DNA from: a virus
Direction: 5' to 3' (one strand)
Virus record (IMG/VR): IMGVR_UViG_3300044615_000496
Location: 1-39,423 of that record
Length of the DNA: 39,423 bases
The notes beneath the pieces were generated by a model that did no database searches, had not been told where the DNA came from, and saw only the letters and a program-made list of their open reading frames with translations. Both the position numbers and the translations under genes were made by a program. This document shows positions 19,526 to 28,082 of the stretch, piece by piece. Within the stretch, counting starts at the first letter, position 1; every line of letters begins with the position of its first letter.

Positions 19526-22434
19526 CACTCACCTCCGCTGGCAGCTACCCCGGCAACGTCGATCTGGTGGATGACCACGGGCCCGGCGTCGGTTTGTTGG
19601 CCGTAGAGCTTGATCGAGACATGGGAGTCAGACCCGTAGAAGTCGGTGATGGTCTTTCCCGAGAAAAGGGCTCTAGCAACACCGTGGGACTCTGCCTCTT
19701 GGTGGGGCAGCTTGACCATATCCACTGTGGCGGCAGGCTCGTCTGTCTGGTGAACGAACCCTACCCCTCGATCCCTCATGGCCACGTTGGCTCTGGGGAT
19801 ATTGGACCCGTTGTAGTAATTGGCCAGTTTCAATACGGAGCTAGAGTCCGTTGGCCGGTAGACCACCGAGACATTCCGGCTCTGCTGCTGGCCCCCGCTC
19901 TTGGCAGTCTCGTCGGTTTCGTAGGCCATGTGCCCGGTGCGGAACGAGTAGTCCACGGGGATGCCGTCATCGGTCAGGCCGGTTGAGAAGATGTGGAGAG
20001 CCTCTTCGCTGGCCGTGGCCATCTGGATAGAGCCGTCGCTGGCCCGCACCTGAGTGGCTGCCGAGAAAACGTAGGGGTATTTCTCCAGCCAATAAGTCTT
20101 GGAGTCCGGGTCGTAGACGATCTGCCGGGTGGGGAACGTACCCTCGTCCCCGGTGAAGCTGACATGGAACCGGATCAAGCCCTGATCCTTGTCGGCCCGG
20201 ACAAAGAACCACTTCCGCTTGGCAAAGTCGATGGTCGGCTGGGTAGGGTCGGTGTTGGTGCGGAACAGGGTCGAGATGGCAGCCGAGATGTCCTCTACCT
20301 GACCCTGCGGATCAAGGGTGTAGAACCCGCAATCGTCGGCAATGTATGCGGTCCCGAGCCAGATGTCCCAGCACCTCTGGTTCAGGCAGCCCCGGTAGGC
20401 CACTAGCGAGGAAGTGGCATCGAGTTCAGGCCGGTTCACAAAGTTTAACCGATGGCAGTGCCGGGACTGCATCACCATCAAGGCTCCCGCGTAGGGGATC
20501 AGGGCCGTGATGTAGTCGGTGTCTCGCAGGTTGGTCTGCAAGACTAGCTCGTTGATCTCTGGGATAGCTTCTGGGGCGTCGGCTTCTGAGTAGAGCAAGG
20601 TGTTGGGCCGCTTGCCGGTCGTGTCCACCCCCAAGAACGTCCTGTCTTGGAAGATCACGCCCACGGCAAAGTCGGTGCTTGCCGCCCCGTAGCGGTTCAT
20701 GTTCAGCCTCCCGTCTGACAACAGGATCGGCTGGCCCTCAAAGTCCTTGCGGTCGGCATTGGTCAGGTCGTAGTCCGAAAGCTCATCCACATAGGAGTCT
20801 GTGCCGATGGGCAGCTTGGCTACGCGGAACAGGGTGGTCGCCTGATTGCTGGTGGACCGCCAAAGCTCCACATGGGTGGCTTGAGAGGCAGGCGGGATGT
20901 TGCTCCATGTCAGCTTCTTGGCCGCTTCCCCGCAGTCTACCTCTGTGAGCGGAGACAGGTTGGAGTAGATCGGCCCACCTTGTTCCTTGGTGAGGCTCTC
21001 GTCAACGTAGCGGTAGTAGCACTGGTATTTGCCCCTGAAGTTGGGCCGGACAATCGCCAGTGCCGTGGCCCCGCCCACATCCCCGCTGGTGTCTACTAGC
21101 TTTGGCGGGAACAGGTAGAGCTTGTTCGGCTGCGCCACTTTCAGCTTGGTGACCGAGCCGTTGCAATCCACCTCCGTGTTGATTACGTCCCCGTCTTCCG
21201 TCACGAACTTCGGGGGTGTCAGGTAGCCAGAGCCACCCTTGGTGACCGTGGTCTTGAGCTTTCGCTGTTTGTAGGGATTGGAGTCAATAATGGTCAGCTT
21301 GTCGGGGGCCTTGGGATGGTAGAACCCAATCCCTTCGGCCTTGATCTGACACTGTTGCGGCGGCAGGTCGCAGCGTGGGCCATTGAACCCAGATCCAGCC
21401 TGAAAGCCGCTGGCCGTCTTGACGGTTGCCGTGACCACATCGTCTGGCTTGTATCCCTGCCCAAAGTCGTAGACCTGAACACGCACCCCGAAGTTCTCTA
21501 GGTCTGTGCCGTCTGAGTTTTGCTTGTAGCAGTTGCCGTCATAGAGGCCGTCGATCCAAAAGATTGCCTTGGCCCCTGTGCCAGAACCACCCACTGCGGG
21601 CACGATGATCCCCTTGCCTTCCCGGGCGTACTCGCTCAAGCACAGCCAGAACCAAGTGGGAAGCTGGCTGATCTCCCAGTAGACGATGCCAGTCTCCGAG
21701 TCGCCCTTGGCACATCCAGTCTCTAGCTCCAGTGCCGCAGCCGCACCTGTCCCCGTGGCAGGGCCGTTGGGGGTGTCGGTGAGCTTGACGCACGGTGCCT
21801 TGGTGTAGCCCGAGCCACCGTCAGTGACCTCGATCTCCGAGACTTGGGCATCGGCAATTCTGGTGATGGCCTTGGCCTGCCGACCTCCCAATCCGGGCTC
21901 GCCAATGTAGACAGAGGGCGGGATGTTGTAGCCATTGCCAGCATCAATGATGTCGATACGGGCTATGTAGTAGCTGACAGTGGAGTCGATCACCACCGTG
22001 GGCTTGGTGGCCGGGGCATCGAGCCCCACTGGACGGACCTTGCCATCAGAGGTTCTGACCAGCCCTCGCTTGCCAAACCCTTGATAGATGTAGATTTCCC
22101 CTCGCCTGCCCTGAGAAAACGACACGGGGTGCTGGCCAGAGAACTGCCCGGTGTAGAGGGTCTTCTGGGTGACCGTGCCCCCGATTCCAGAGAACTGGAC
22201 GATCTTGCCGTCATCGTCTTGGGCGAGGATCACATCGGTCTGAGTGGAGCCGACCGAGAGGCCCCACATTTCGATCATTCTGTCTTGGGTGCTGGCGATC
22301 TTCTTGCTGCCGCCACGAACGGTGAGTTGGCCCGGCGTCAGGCAGGTGGCATTGACCTGCTCGACCGCACCGCCAACTGGCAGGAGGTATCGAGAGAAGG
22401 CAGGGGCCCATCCCTTGAATTGGTTGATCCTCAC
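19525..22434 (-). CDS. Tail-tube (tubular protein B-like) protein with GxGY repeats
   Basis: The 969-residue product starts at GTG 22434, overlapping the upstream stop (GTGA). Its opening, GWAPAFSRYLLPVGGA followed by a CLTPGQLTVRGG strand and beta-propeller-like segments, resembles podovirus tail tubular protein B/nozzle proteins (T7 gp12-like). Between about residues 150 and 430 are inserted repeats with GxGY cores: DAGNGYNIPPSVYIG, DGGSGYTKAPCVKL, DFGQGYKPDDVVT and KGGSGYLTPPKF. These small beta modules are common in tail and surface proteins. A later YRYVDESLTKEQGGP segment and LWRST fold suggest a fibronectin-like domain. It follows tail-tube protein A, as in T7-like phages. Confidence 0.72.
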   Translation of the reverse strand: MRINQFKGWAPAFSRYLLPVGGAVEQVNATCLTPGQLTVRGGSKKIASTQDRMIEMWGLSVGSTQTDVILAQDDDGKIVQFSGIGGTVTQKTLYTGQFSGQHPVSFSQGRRGEIYIYQGFGKRGLVRTSDGKVRPVGLDAPATKPTVVIDSTVSYYIARIDIIDAGNGYNIPPSVYIGEPGLGGRQAKAITRIADAQVSEIEVTDGGSGYTKAPCVKLTDTPNGPATGTGAAAALELETGCAKGDSETGIVYWEISQLPTWFWLCLSEYAREGKGIIVPAVGGSGTGAKAIFWIDGLYDGNCYKQNSDGTDLENFGVRVQVYDFGQGYKPDDVVTATVKTASGFQAGSGFNGPRCDLPPQQCQIKAEGIGFYHPKAPDKLTIIDSNPYKQRKLKTTVTKGGSGYLTPPKFVTEDGDVINTEVDCNGSVTKLKVAQPNKLYLFPPKLVDTSGDVGGATALAIVRPNFRGKYQCYYRYVDESLTKEQGGPIYSNLSPLTEVDCGEAAKKLTWSNIPPASQATHVELWRSTSNQATTLFRVAKLPIGTDSYVDELSDYDLTNADRKDFEGQPILLSDGRLNMNRYGAASTDFAVGVIFQDRTFLGVDTTGKRPNTLLYSEADAPEAIPEINELVLQTNLRDTDYITALIPYAGALMVMQSRHCHRLNFVNRPELDATSSLVAYRGCLNQRCWDIWLGTAYIADDCGFYTLDPQGQVEDISAAISTLFRTNTDPTQPTIDFAKRKWFFVRADKDQGLIRFHVSFTGDEGTFPTRQIVYDPDSKTYWLEKYPYVFSAATQVRASDGSIQMATASEEALHIFSTGLTDDGIPVDYSFRTGHMAYETDETAKSGGQQQSRNVSVVYRPTDSSSVLKLANYYNGSNIPRANVAMRDRGVGFVHQTDEPAATVDMVKLPHQEAESHGVARALFSGKTITDFYGSDSHVSIKLYGQQTDAGPVVIHQIDVAGVAASGGE

Positions 22435-23501
22435 TGGGGAGCCCCGCAGTCATCAAACGAGGAACTGGAGGAGCCACCAAAGACCTCTGCCGGGATTGGG
22501 CAGGTTCCTTGAGCATTTGGGCCACCAAAGGGGCGAGAAGGGACGCCTTGGTCAACGCCCGGTCGGAGATACCACATGGCGTAGTACCCGCCGCCATACC
22601 CATTCCCGCCGTTGTCCCGTCTTCCAGAGAGCGGAGCCATGGCGTCAGACTCAAAGGCCATGCGGAGGTCACGCCCGTAGATGCCGGTGGCACCTTCGAT
22701 GTTGCGGCCCATCAGTCTTGCCAGCCAGACTTCCGCGCCGCTCAACAAGGCCGTGTACATCCCGGGAGACAAGTCCAAGTAGTCGGTGATGAGAAACTTG
22801 GTGCCCGCCGGGTACTTCATGTCACCGGCTGGACTGCGGGCGTGCAGGGAGGTGCCGTTGTTGATCCCGTAGATCAGTCCCTCGTCCGAGTAGGCGTTCA
22901 TCCCGGTGAGGGGCTCTGGGTGTCGCTTGGGGTCAGCCGAAACGCGGATCACACTGCCCACCATCAAGTTGGTGAAGGTGGTCCCGTCACCGGACACATC
23001 AACCCCATCCCAAGAAATCGTGCCGCCACGGGCCTGTGGCTCCCAGCCTGTGAAACGGAGGTCACGGGGGCGACGGCGATAGGTCACGGTCGCAGTGTTG
23101 TCGCTACTCCACCCATTGAACACGCACAGGTCAAACCTGTCAGGCAAGAGCGTCGAGGGCAGGATTGTCCAAGCAATCCGGGCAAACCCCCGGAACTGGG
23201 ACTCGATCAGGCGAGTCCATTCAGTAGGCCGCAGGTAGTCAGCTACCACCCCGGTCTGGGGCAGCATGAAGGCATCTATGGATTGGACGCCCCACGGCAG
23301 GGCATGCCGGGAGACTGTGTTCTGGCAGCACAGGCTGATTTCCTCTTCAGCCTGATACCACCGCCAATCTCTGACGGCCACCAAGTCCCTGTAGGCATGG
23401 AAGATCGACTGCCGCAGGACCCGGTGTTCTTGGTCTTGGGCACCACCCCCAGTGGAGTCCATTAGATACGAAAGTGCGTCGAAGGCCGAATACATGGTCA
23501 C
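22431..23501 (-). CDS. Tail-tube (tubular protein A-like) adaptor protein
   Basis: The product is 356 residues from GTG 23501 (354 from ATG 23495, which has GAGGGG upstream). The helical N-terminus (YSAFDALSYLMD...LRQSIFHAYRDLVAVRDWRW) fits head-tail adaptors such as T7 gp11: it is followed by a beta section with a CVFNGW...ATVTYRRRPRDL segment and a helical C-terminal part (MYTALLSGAEVWLARLMG). A poly-Ser run precedes the C-terminus. Placement immediately before tail-tube protein B matches podovirus gene order. Confidence 0.68.
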   Translation of the reverse strand: MTMYSAFDALSYLMDSTGGGAQDQEHRVLRQSIFHAYRDLVAVRDWRWYQAEEEISLCCQNTVSRHALPWGVQSIDAFMLPQTGVVADYLRPTEWTRLIESQFRGFARIAWTILPSTLLPDRFDLCVFNGWSSDNTATVTYRRRPRDLRFTGWEPQARGGTISWDGVDVSGDGTTFTNLMVGSVIRVSADPKRHPEPLTGMNAYSDEGLIYGINNGTSLHARSPAGDMKYPAGTKFLITDYLDLSPGMYTALLSGAEVWLARLMGRNIEGATGIYGRDLRMAFESDAMAPLSGRRDNGGNGYGGGYYAMWYLRPGVDQGVPSRPFGGPNAQGTCPIPAEVFGGSSSSSFDDCGAPQ

Positions 23502-23722
23502 CCCTCTGTGGCTAGGCCAGCCCGGTACGCATCACACTCATCCCTGACGGCTTGCAGGGCGGCATCCTGTTCGGCGGCGGCCTTGGCGTCTTCTGCAATG
23601 GCTTGCTCTAGATCAGCCTTGTATTTAGCATGGTCGAACGTCGCAACAGCATCGTCCGCAGGCTGGGTGTCGATCACTGGGGGGGCTGCCGATTCTGTAG
23701 CCGATTCGTTAATGGTGGTCAT
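23498..23722 (-). CDS. Small acidic helical protein
   Basis: The 74-residue product has a Thr/Ala/Pro-rich start and a long Ala/Asp/Glu helix (DHAKYKADLEQAIAEDAKAA). ATG 23722 has AGGA about nine bases upstream, and the stop overlaps the next start (GTGA). The family is unknown; its position between fibres and tail-tube proteins suggests a small assembly protein. Confidence 0.55.
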   Translation of the reverse strand: MTTINESATESAAPPVIDTQPADDAVATFDHAKYKADLEQAIAEDAKAAAEQDAALQAVRDECDAYRAGLATEG

Positions 23723-23733
23723 GGTGGCCTTTC

Positions 23734-24972
23734 CTAGATTGCGAACAGGGGGATTTTCTTCCAGCCGGAGAGCGTGTGTAGGTAAAGGAAGTTTTCATCC
23801 CATATCATTTGGCCCGCGCTGCCAGCCGATCCTGTGGCGGCAATGGTTACGGGAACTCGCCCGATGACCGCAGGCGACGGGATTGAATTAGGCTGAAACG
23901 AGTGGGCAGTTCCGGTCGAGACAATGTTGCCAACGACATTGCACTCGCCGCGAATGGTGGCGTCACCACCTACGTCTAGGGTCGTTGAAGTGCCTGTGCG
24001 ACCTACCGCAAGGTTGCCACGAAAGTAGCTCTCGTTAAGGTCTTGCGAGGCGAGTGCAAAGCTGCCGTTCTTGACCTCGCCGCCTTGTATTAAAATGCCA
24101 GTGTTGATCGTGCCGCTGCCGGTGGTGACGGCCACGCCAAACGCATTGCCGTCAACGCATGAATTTACAACCGAGACGCCTGTGCTTACGGCAGCCTGAC
24201 CGTCAAGAAAGGCTTGAAGTCCCGAGATGGATGCGGTAGCGGGGCTTGCCCCAGTGACCCTACCAATCAAGGCCACGCCAGCCTGTTCCGCCGCGACAGG
24301 TGTTTGCGTGAATCTGCCGTTCAAGCCGCTGATCACCCCAGTGGAAACGAGCGCACTTGCCGAAATGATTCCTGCGGAACTAACCGCAAAGTTTGCCGCA
24401 CTTACCTCAAAAAGACTGTTTGAGCTTGCATAGTTGGATAGCCTCACAAACGAGACAGCTTTGGCTGGGTCCGCAGCGGGGCAAGCTATCAATATCCGCG
24501 AGTCGTAACCCCTCAGCCCCTGACCAGACAAGACACTGCCAGCAATGTAAGGCCCGTTCCTCTCTACGGCATCCGTCCCAGCAAACGGGAAGTTAATGCG
24601 ACCAAGAGCATCGCCGTTGACCATCGGAAGCTGCGAGCCAGAAGAACCTCGCGTTCTGCGCAAGACGACGGCGGACAGGTTGGTGTTGCTGTGGGTGTTG
24701 AGCGTGACTGTTGCGCCGGCGTCTCGGGTTGAGGTAAATGTGCCGCTAGTGGTGAGGTCCCCCGTCATAGTGTCGCCGGTCACGTTGACGTAGCGGGAAT
24801 CCAGAACGTTGGAATCAATTTGTATCTGCCCGTCAGCACCGAGAGTCGCAAGGTTGTTGCTGTCAGCAGAAACGCCGCGTATAGGCCAAACCATCGTCGG
24901 CACGGAGCGGGGCTGTGGGTTTTTCACGCCCTCAAAAATCGTTTCTTCGGGCGGTAATTCTTCGCCGTCCAT
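23734..24972 (-). CDS. Tail-fibre protein with RYVNVTGD motif
   Basis: The 412-residue product has an N-terminal VSADSNNLATLGADGQI section followed by DSRYVNVTGDTMTGDLTTSG near residue 65, a repeat unit of phage fibres such as those of T-even and lambda-like phages. The rest is Ser/Thr/Gly-rich beta structure, ending in QMIWDENFLYLHTLSGWKKI, a tip-like motif. ATG 24972 has AAGGAG five bases upstream. It is paralogous to the next gene upstream over about 45 residues around the RYVNVTGD motif. It lacks the collagen-like start of its paralogues. Confidence 0.75.
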   Translation of the reverse strand: MDGEELPPEETIFEGVKNPQPRSVPTMVWPIRGVSADSNNLATLGADGQIQIDSNVLDSRYVNVTGDTMTGDLTTSGTFTSTRDAGATVTLNTHSNTNLSAVVLRRTRGSSGSQLPMVNGDALGRINFPFAGTDAVERNGPYIAGSVLSGQGLRGYDSRILIACPAADPAKAVSFVRLSNYASSNSLFEVSAANFAVSSAGIISASALVSTGVISGLNGRFTQTPVAAEQAGVALIGRVTGASPATASISGLQAFLDGQAAVSTGVSVVNSCVDGNAFGVAVTTGSGTINTGILIQGGEVKNGSFALASQDLNESYFRGNLAVGRTGTSTTLDVGGDATIRGECNVVGNIVSTGTAHSFQPNSIPSPAVIGRVPVTIAATGSAGSAGQMIWDENFLYLHTLSGWKKIPLFAI

Positions 24973-24985
24973 GTGGACTCCTTAG

Positions 24986-25927
24986 TTAATTGAACACGAC
25001 CCAAGTGTCTGCGGCGGTCTTTACGAGCAAGACCCGAGACAGGGGGCTAGGGAGAGTTACGGAAGCCGCTACACCACCAGCAACCGCCGCCGCCGCTCCA
25101 GTGAGGGTGGCATTCCAGTTCAAGATGACCCCTGCCGCCGCCGCCAAGGTAGTGGCTGAGGTGGGCGACAGATCAAAAATATTAAACGTGGTGCCAATCG
25201 GAAATGGTGCGGCTGAGTTTGCAGGAATCGTAATTACAACGTCGGCTGTGCCGGTCGAGGCATTGGCGAGGTTCCGGCAGCGGTCGGTGAGTGCCAACGC
25301 CCTAGAGGCTGTGATGGCCGTCAGCGGTCGGTCGGCCACTCCGTCGCCATTGAGGGATGCTTGCGGTACCGTCACGCCTGTGGTGCGCAGGATGAGCATG
25401 TTAGTCGCCGCAGCGGTTCCGTCACTGACGGCGAAGCTCATCTGCACTGGCGTGTTTGTCGCGGTCGTTGTGCCAGTTGCCGAAACCGAGATTTGGGCAC
25501 TGGTAATCGGCCCGGAGGCGGCGCGAGTCACAAACGCCATAGTGCCAAGGAAGTCGCCGGAAACAACTCCAGTAGGGGAACCGGAAGTACCCCGGCCCTT
25601 GTGAAGTTGGAAAAACGGCCCGCTTGCCGAAGAATCAAAGCGGACAGCTACAAGCTGCGCGGACGCTCCGTTATTTCCGGTGGCGCGAAACTCGACACCT
25701 TGGCTTGCGCCCGAACCGGATGTGGTGAGTATCCCCGTCATCGCATCGCCGGTCACATTGACGTACCTAGCGTCGATGTCAGTCTGCGAAACAAGGATGC
25801 GATTGTCGGTCCCCAGCTTGGCAAAGTTGCCAACGTCTGCGGAAACAACGGTGGGGCCTGCTGGGCCTTGCTGGCCCTTGAGAGACTCCCATGCGGTGCC
25901 TGTCCAAATTTTTACGTCGCTCGCCAT
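24986..25927 (-). CDS. Tail-fibre protein, W-GT-W N-terminus plus RYVNVTGD motif
   Basis: The 313-residue product starts SDVKIWTGTAWESLKG, a short tag also seen in the next gene upstream, followed by three collagen-like triplets (QQGPAGP) and a DARYVNVTGDAMTGILTTSG unit shared with the next gene downstream. The rest is Ala/Thr/Ser-rich with a C-terminal NIFDLSP...VLLVKTAADTWVVFN section typical of fibre tips. AGGA is seven bases upstream of the ATG. The combination makes it a link between the two neighbouring fibre types. Confidence 0.72.
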   Translation of the reverse strand: MASDVKIWTGTAWESLKGQQGPAGPTVVSADVGNFAKLGTDNRILVSQTDIDARYVNVTGDAMTGILTTSGSGASQGVEFRATGNNGASAQLVAVRFDSSASGPFFQLHKGRGTSGSPTGVVSGDFLGTMAFVTRAASGPITSAQISVSATGTTTATNTPVQMSFAVSDGTAAATNMLILRTTGVTVPQASLNGDGVADRPLTAITASRALALTDRCRNLANASTGTADVVITIPANSAAPFPIGTTFNIFDLSPTSATTLAAAAGVILNWNATLTGAAAAVAGGVAASVTLPSPLSRVLLVKTAADTWVVFN

Positions 25928-25988
25928 GTGTCTTTCCTGTGCCGGGAAGGGGAGGCCCTATTGCCATCCCCCGTGTAGAGACTGAAAG

Positions 25989-26780
25989 CTACGGCACCAA
26001 CCAGATCGCGCCGAGATTCATGCCGGTCGGCGGGCTGGCGGCGACGTTGGTGAAGCACTGAGCATTGGTGCCCGGGTCGCCCTTTGCACCCTGAGGAATG
26101 GTAAACGTCAGGGCGGCATTGTTCGGGCTGGCATCACCGTCAGTGACAACAGCCTGAGTGCCGGGTGCGCCGGTGATGGTTTGCACCACACTGACGGTAG
26201 CACTGGTCCCAGTTGCCCCGGTGTCACCCTTAACACCCTGCGGGCCTCTGATCTGTCCCACGTTCGTCCACGCAGTGCCATTCCAGACGATGCCGTCGCC
26301 GTCAGTCTTGGTGCCGGTGGTCGTGTTGTTGGGCGCGGCGGTTGGGATAGGGCTGGAGAGGATGTACATATCCCCAACCGCAGGCCCAGCCGGGAGTGCA
26401 GTGGCAGTTCCAGTAAGAGTTCCCTTGATCGTGACGCCGCTACCGGCATCACCTTTGTCCCCCTTCTGGAGGGTAAAATTAAAAACGGCAGCCGAACTTG
26501 TACCCGAATTTGTCACGGCAGGGGCAGCACCGGAAGTGACCGTGCCCACGGTAATAGTCGCCGCAGCACCAGCCGGACCAGCCGGAATGCCAAAGGTCAG
26601 GTTGGCAATGCTGGGATCGGGATTGCTGTCTGTGACGGTCGGTGGCGAGGTTGCCGGTAGGGCGGTAACGCCAGCCACGGTTACGGTCGCACCCGTTCCG
26701 GGGGAGCCGGTGTCACCTTTGGGGCCTCGCAGAGACACCCAGCTTGTGCCATCCCATACGCGAACATCTGAAGTCGGCAT
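25989..26780 (-). CDS. Collagen-like tail-fibre protein
   Basis: The 263-residue product starts TSDVRVWDGTSWVSLRG and is followed by Gly-x-y stretches (GPKGDTGSPGTG, KGDKGDAGSG, GPQGVKGDTGATG, GAKGDPG) separated by short beta segments (ITVGTVTSGAAPAV). It ends ...PTGMNLGAIWLVP. The layout is that of modular phage collagen-like fibre proteins. AAGG nine bases upstream supports ATG 26780. Its N-terminal tag matches those of the next two genes, suggesting they dock on the same virion structure. Confidence 0.75.
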   Translation of the reverse strand: MPTSDVRVWDGTSWVSLRGPKGDTGSPGTGATVTVAGVTALPATSPPTVTDSNPDPSIANLTFGIPAGPAGAAATITVGTVTSGAAPAVTNSGTSSAAVFNFTLQKGDKGDAGSGVTIKGTLTGTATALPAGPAVGDMYILSSPIPTAAPNNTTTGTKTDGDGIVWNGTAWTNVGQIRGPQGVKGDTGATGTSATVSVVQTITGAPGTQAVVTDGDASPNNAALTFTIPQGAKGDPGTNAQCFTNVAASPPTGMNLGAIWLVP

Positions 26781-26795
26781 AGCAAAAACCTTTCA

Positions 26796-27110
26796 TTAAC
26801 TGAGGTAAGTGACGTAGACAGTCTTGGGGGGGTCGGGAAGGAGCTTGACAACCACGTCGCTGGAGAATTGCAGGCCACCCGGCATAGCAATTCCGCCGGT
26901 CATTTCTGTGCCGCCAGATCGGGCTGGTTCAGCAAGCCAGTGGTCGCCCTTGCGGGGATTCAGAGGAGGGGTGGGCTGCGGGCCATACACTTCAACGGAA
27001 ATACCGTCAGCACCCGGGGGACCCTGAGGGCCTGTGCCAGTGCCATCACCGCCGCCGCCAGAGGCAACAAGCGACCACTCAGTTCCCGTCCAGTAATACA
27101 TTACTGCCAT
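26796..27110 (-). CDS. Short collagen-like fibre protein
   Basis: The 104-residue product starts MAVMYYWTGTEWSLV, a variant of the W-x-GT-x-W tag, then a Gly-rich hinge and a short collagen-like stretch (GPQGPPGADG), followed by a small domain with KGDHWLAEP and VVKLLPDPPKTVYVTYLS. ATG 27110, seven bases after the DUF1559 gene's stop, is used; the longer frame upstream is not coding. Short size suggests a fibre base or accessory spike rather than a complete fibre. Confidence 0.65.
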   Translation of the reverse strand: MAVMYYWTGTEWSLVASGGGGDGTGTGPQGPPGADGISVEVYGPQPTPPLNPRKGDHWLAEPARSGGTEMTGGIAMPGGLQFSSDVVVKLLPDPPKTVYVTYLS

Positions 27111-27114
27111 TGGC

Positions 27115-28080
27115 TTATTCCAGTACCAGTGTTTCGCCGCCCTTGGCAGTGCTGGCAGACCGCCAGACGGCAAGGTCAACTTGATTGGCAACGAGCCGGG
27201 TGGCCCCATCACAGTTCGCTATCACCACACCAGCCGGATGCTTGGAGCGGGCTGACAGCACCTGCAACTCCCAATCCTCCTGCGATAGCGTAGTACATCC
27301 GGCTGGCCTGCCGTTCAGGGCAGTCGGATACCTAACAGTTTCCTCGCAGGCAGTGCTGTTAGGAGTGAGCCATGAGGTGTATGTTTGCCCGCCGTTTGCA
27401 AAAGAGACATCAGAAGGTGGCCCCTGCCATGAGTCCTCTGGGCCTGTGACCGTTGTTTCGGACAGCAACATGGTCTTGGAGAGGCCGTCTGTGACATGTG
27501 CTGGCCTGACTCCCACCACCATAGTGAAAGGGGCACCGCCGTGGGCAACGCCGGACTTGGTGGCCTGACCGTAGTTGGTGTTGCCGTAGTTGCAGACGTA
27601 ATTCATGCGAACCCTAGCCCAGCGATCCAAGTCCCATTCGTTCTTCTGGAGCCCGATGTCAGAAGGGCAGGCCATGAATGACAAGCCAAGCATTCCCCTG
27701 CGGGCCTCTTTGTTGGCCTCGTTGGTGAAGCTCTTGTCCTGATCGAACCTCTTGATGGTGGCCTCTGACTCAATGTAAGGCAGGACGTAGCTCAAAAAGC
27801 CATGATCGTGATGCCAGTACAAATCCCCGTCTACCACCGGACTCTTCTTCGCCAGATTGGCATAGCTGCCGTCGTAACACTTGGTGCCTCTTGGGAATGT
27901 CTTTTGGGCCGATTCATGGTTGATGCAGGCCAGCGACAACTGCTTGAGGTTGTTGGTGCAGGTAGTCCTACGGGCCGACTCACGGGCAGCCTGAATGGCC
28001 GGGAGGAGAAAGCCAACGAGGGTGCCGATGATGGCAATGACCACCAGCAACTCAACGAGGGTGAAAGCTTTTTTGTGCAT
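27115..28080 (-). CDS. DUF1559 type II pseudopilin-like protein (planctomycete-type)
   Basis: The 321-residue product begins MHKKAFTLVELLVVIAIIGT, a type II secretion/type IV pilin N-terminal methylation site and hydrophobic helix. LPAIQAARESARRTTCTNNL and KQLSLACINHES follow: the DUF1559 signature of planctomycete proteins. It also has HHDHGFLSYVLPYIE, a NYVCNYGNTNYG segment and a C-terminal HPAGVVIANCDGATRLV section usual in this family. A prepilin peptidase and pilus machinery would be needed to export it; none is encoded here, so the host would supply them. It lies two bases after the PEP-CTERM-like gene, inside the fibre operon, which is unusual for a phage. Confidence 0.88.
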   Translation of the reverse strand: MHKKAFTLVELLVVIAIIGTLVGFLLPAIQAARESARRTTCTNNLKQLSLACINHESAQKTFPRGTKCYDGSYANLAKKSPVVDGDLYWHHDHGFLSYVLPYIESEATIKRFDQDKSFTNEANKEARRGMLGLSFMACPSDIGLQKNEWDLDRWARVRMNYVCNYGNTNYGQATKSGVAHGGAPFTMVVGVRPAHVTDGLSKTMLLSETTVTGPEDSWQGPPSDVSFANGGQTYTSWLTPNSTACEETVRYPTALNGRPAGCTTLSQEDWELQVLSARSKHPAGVVIANCDGATRLVANQVDLAVWRSASTAKGGETLVLE

Positions 28081-28082
28081 GG

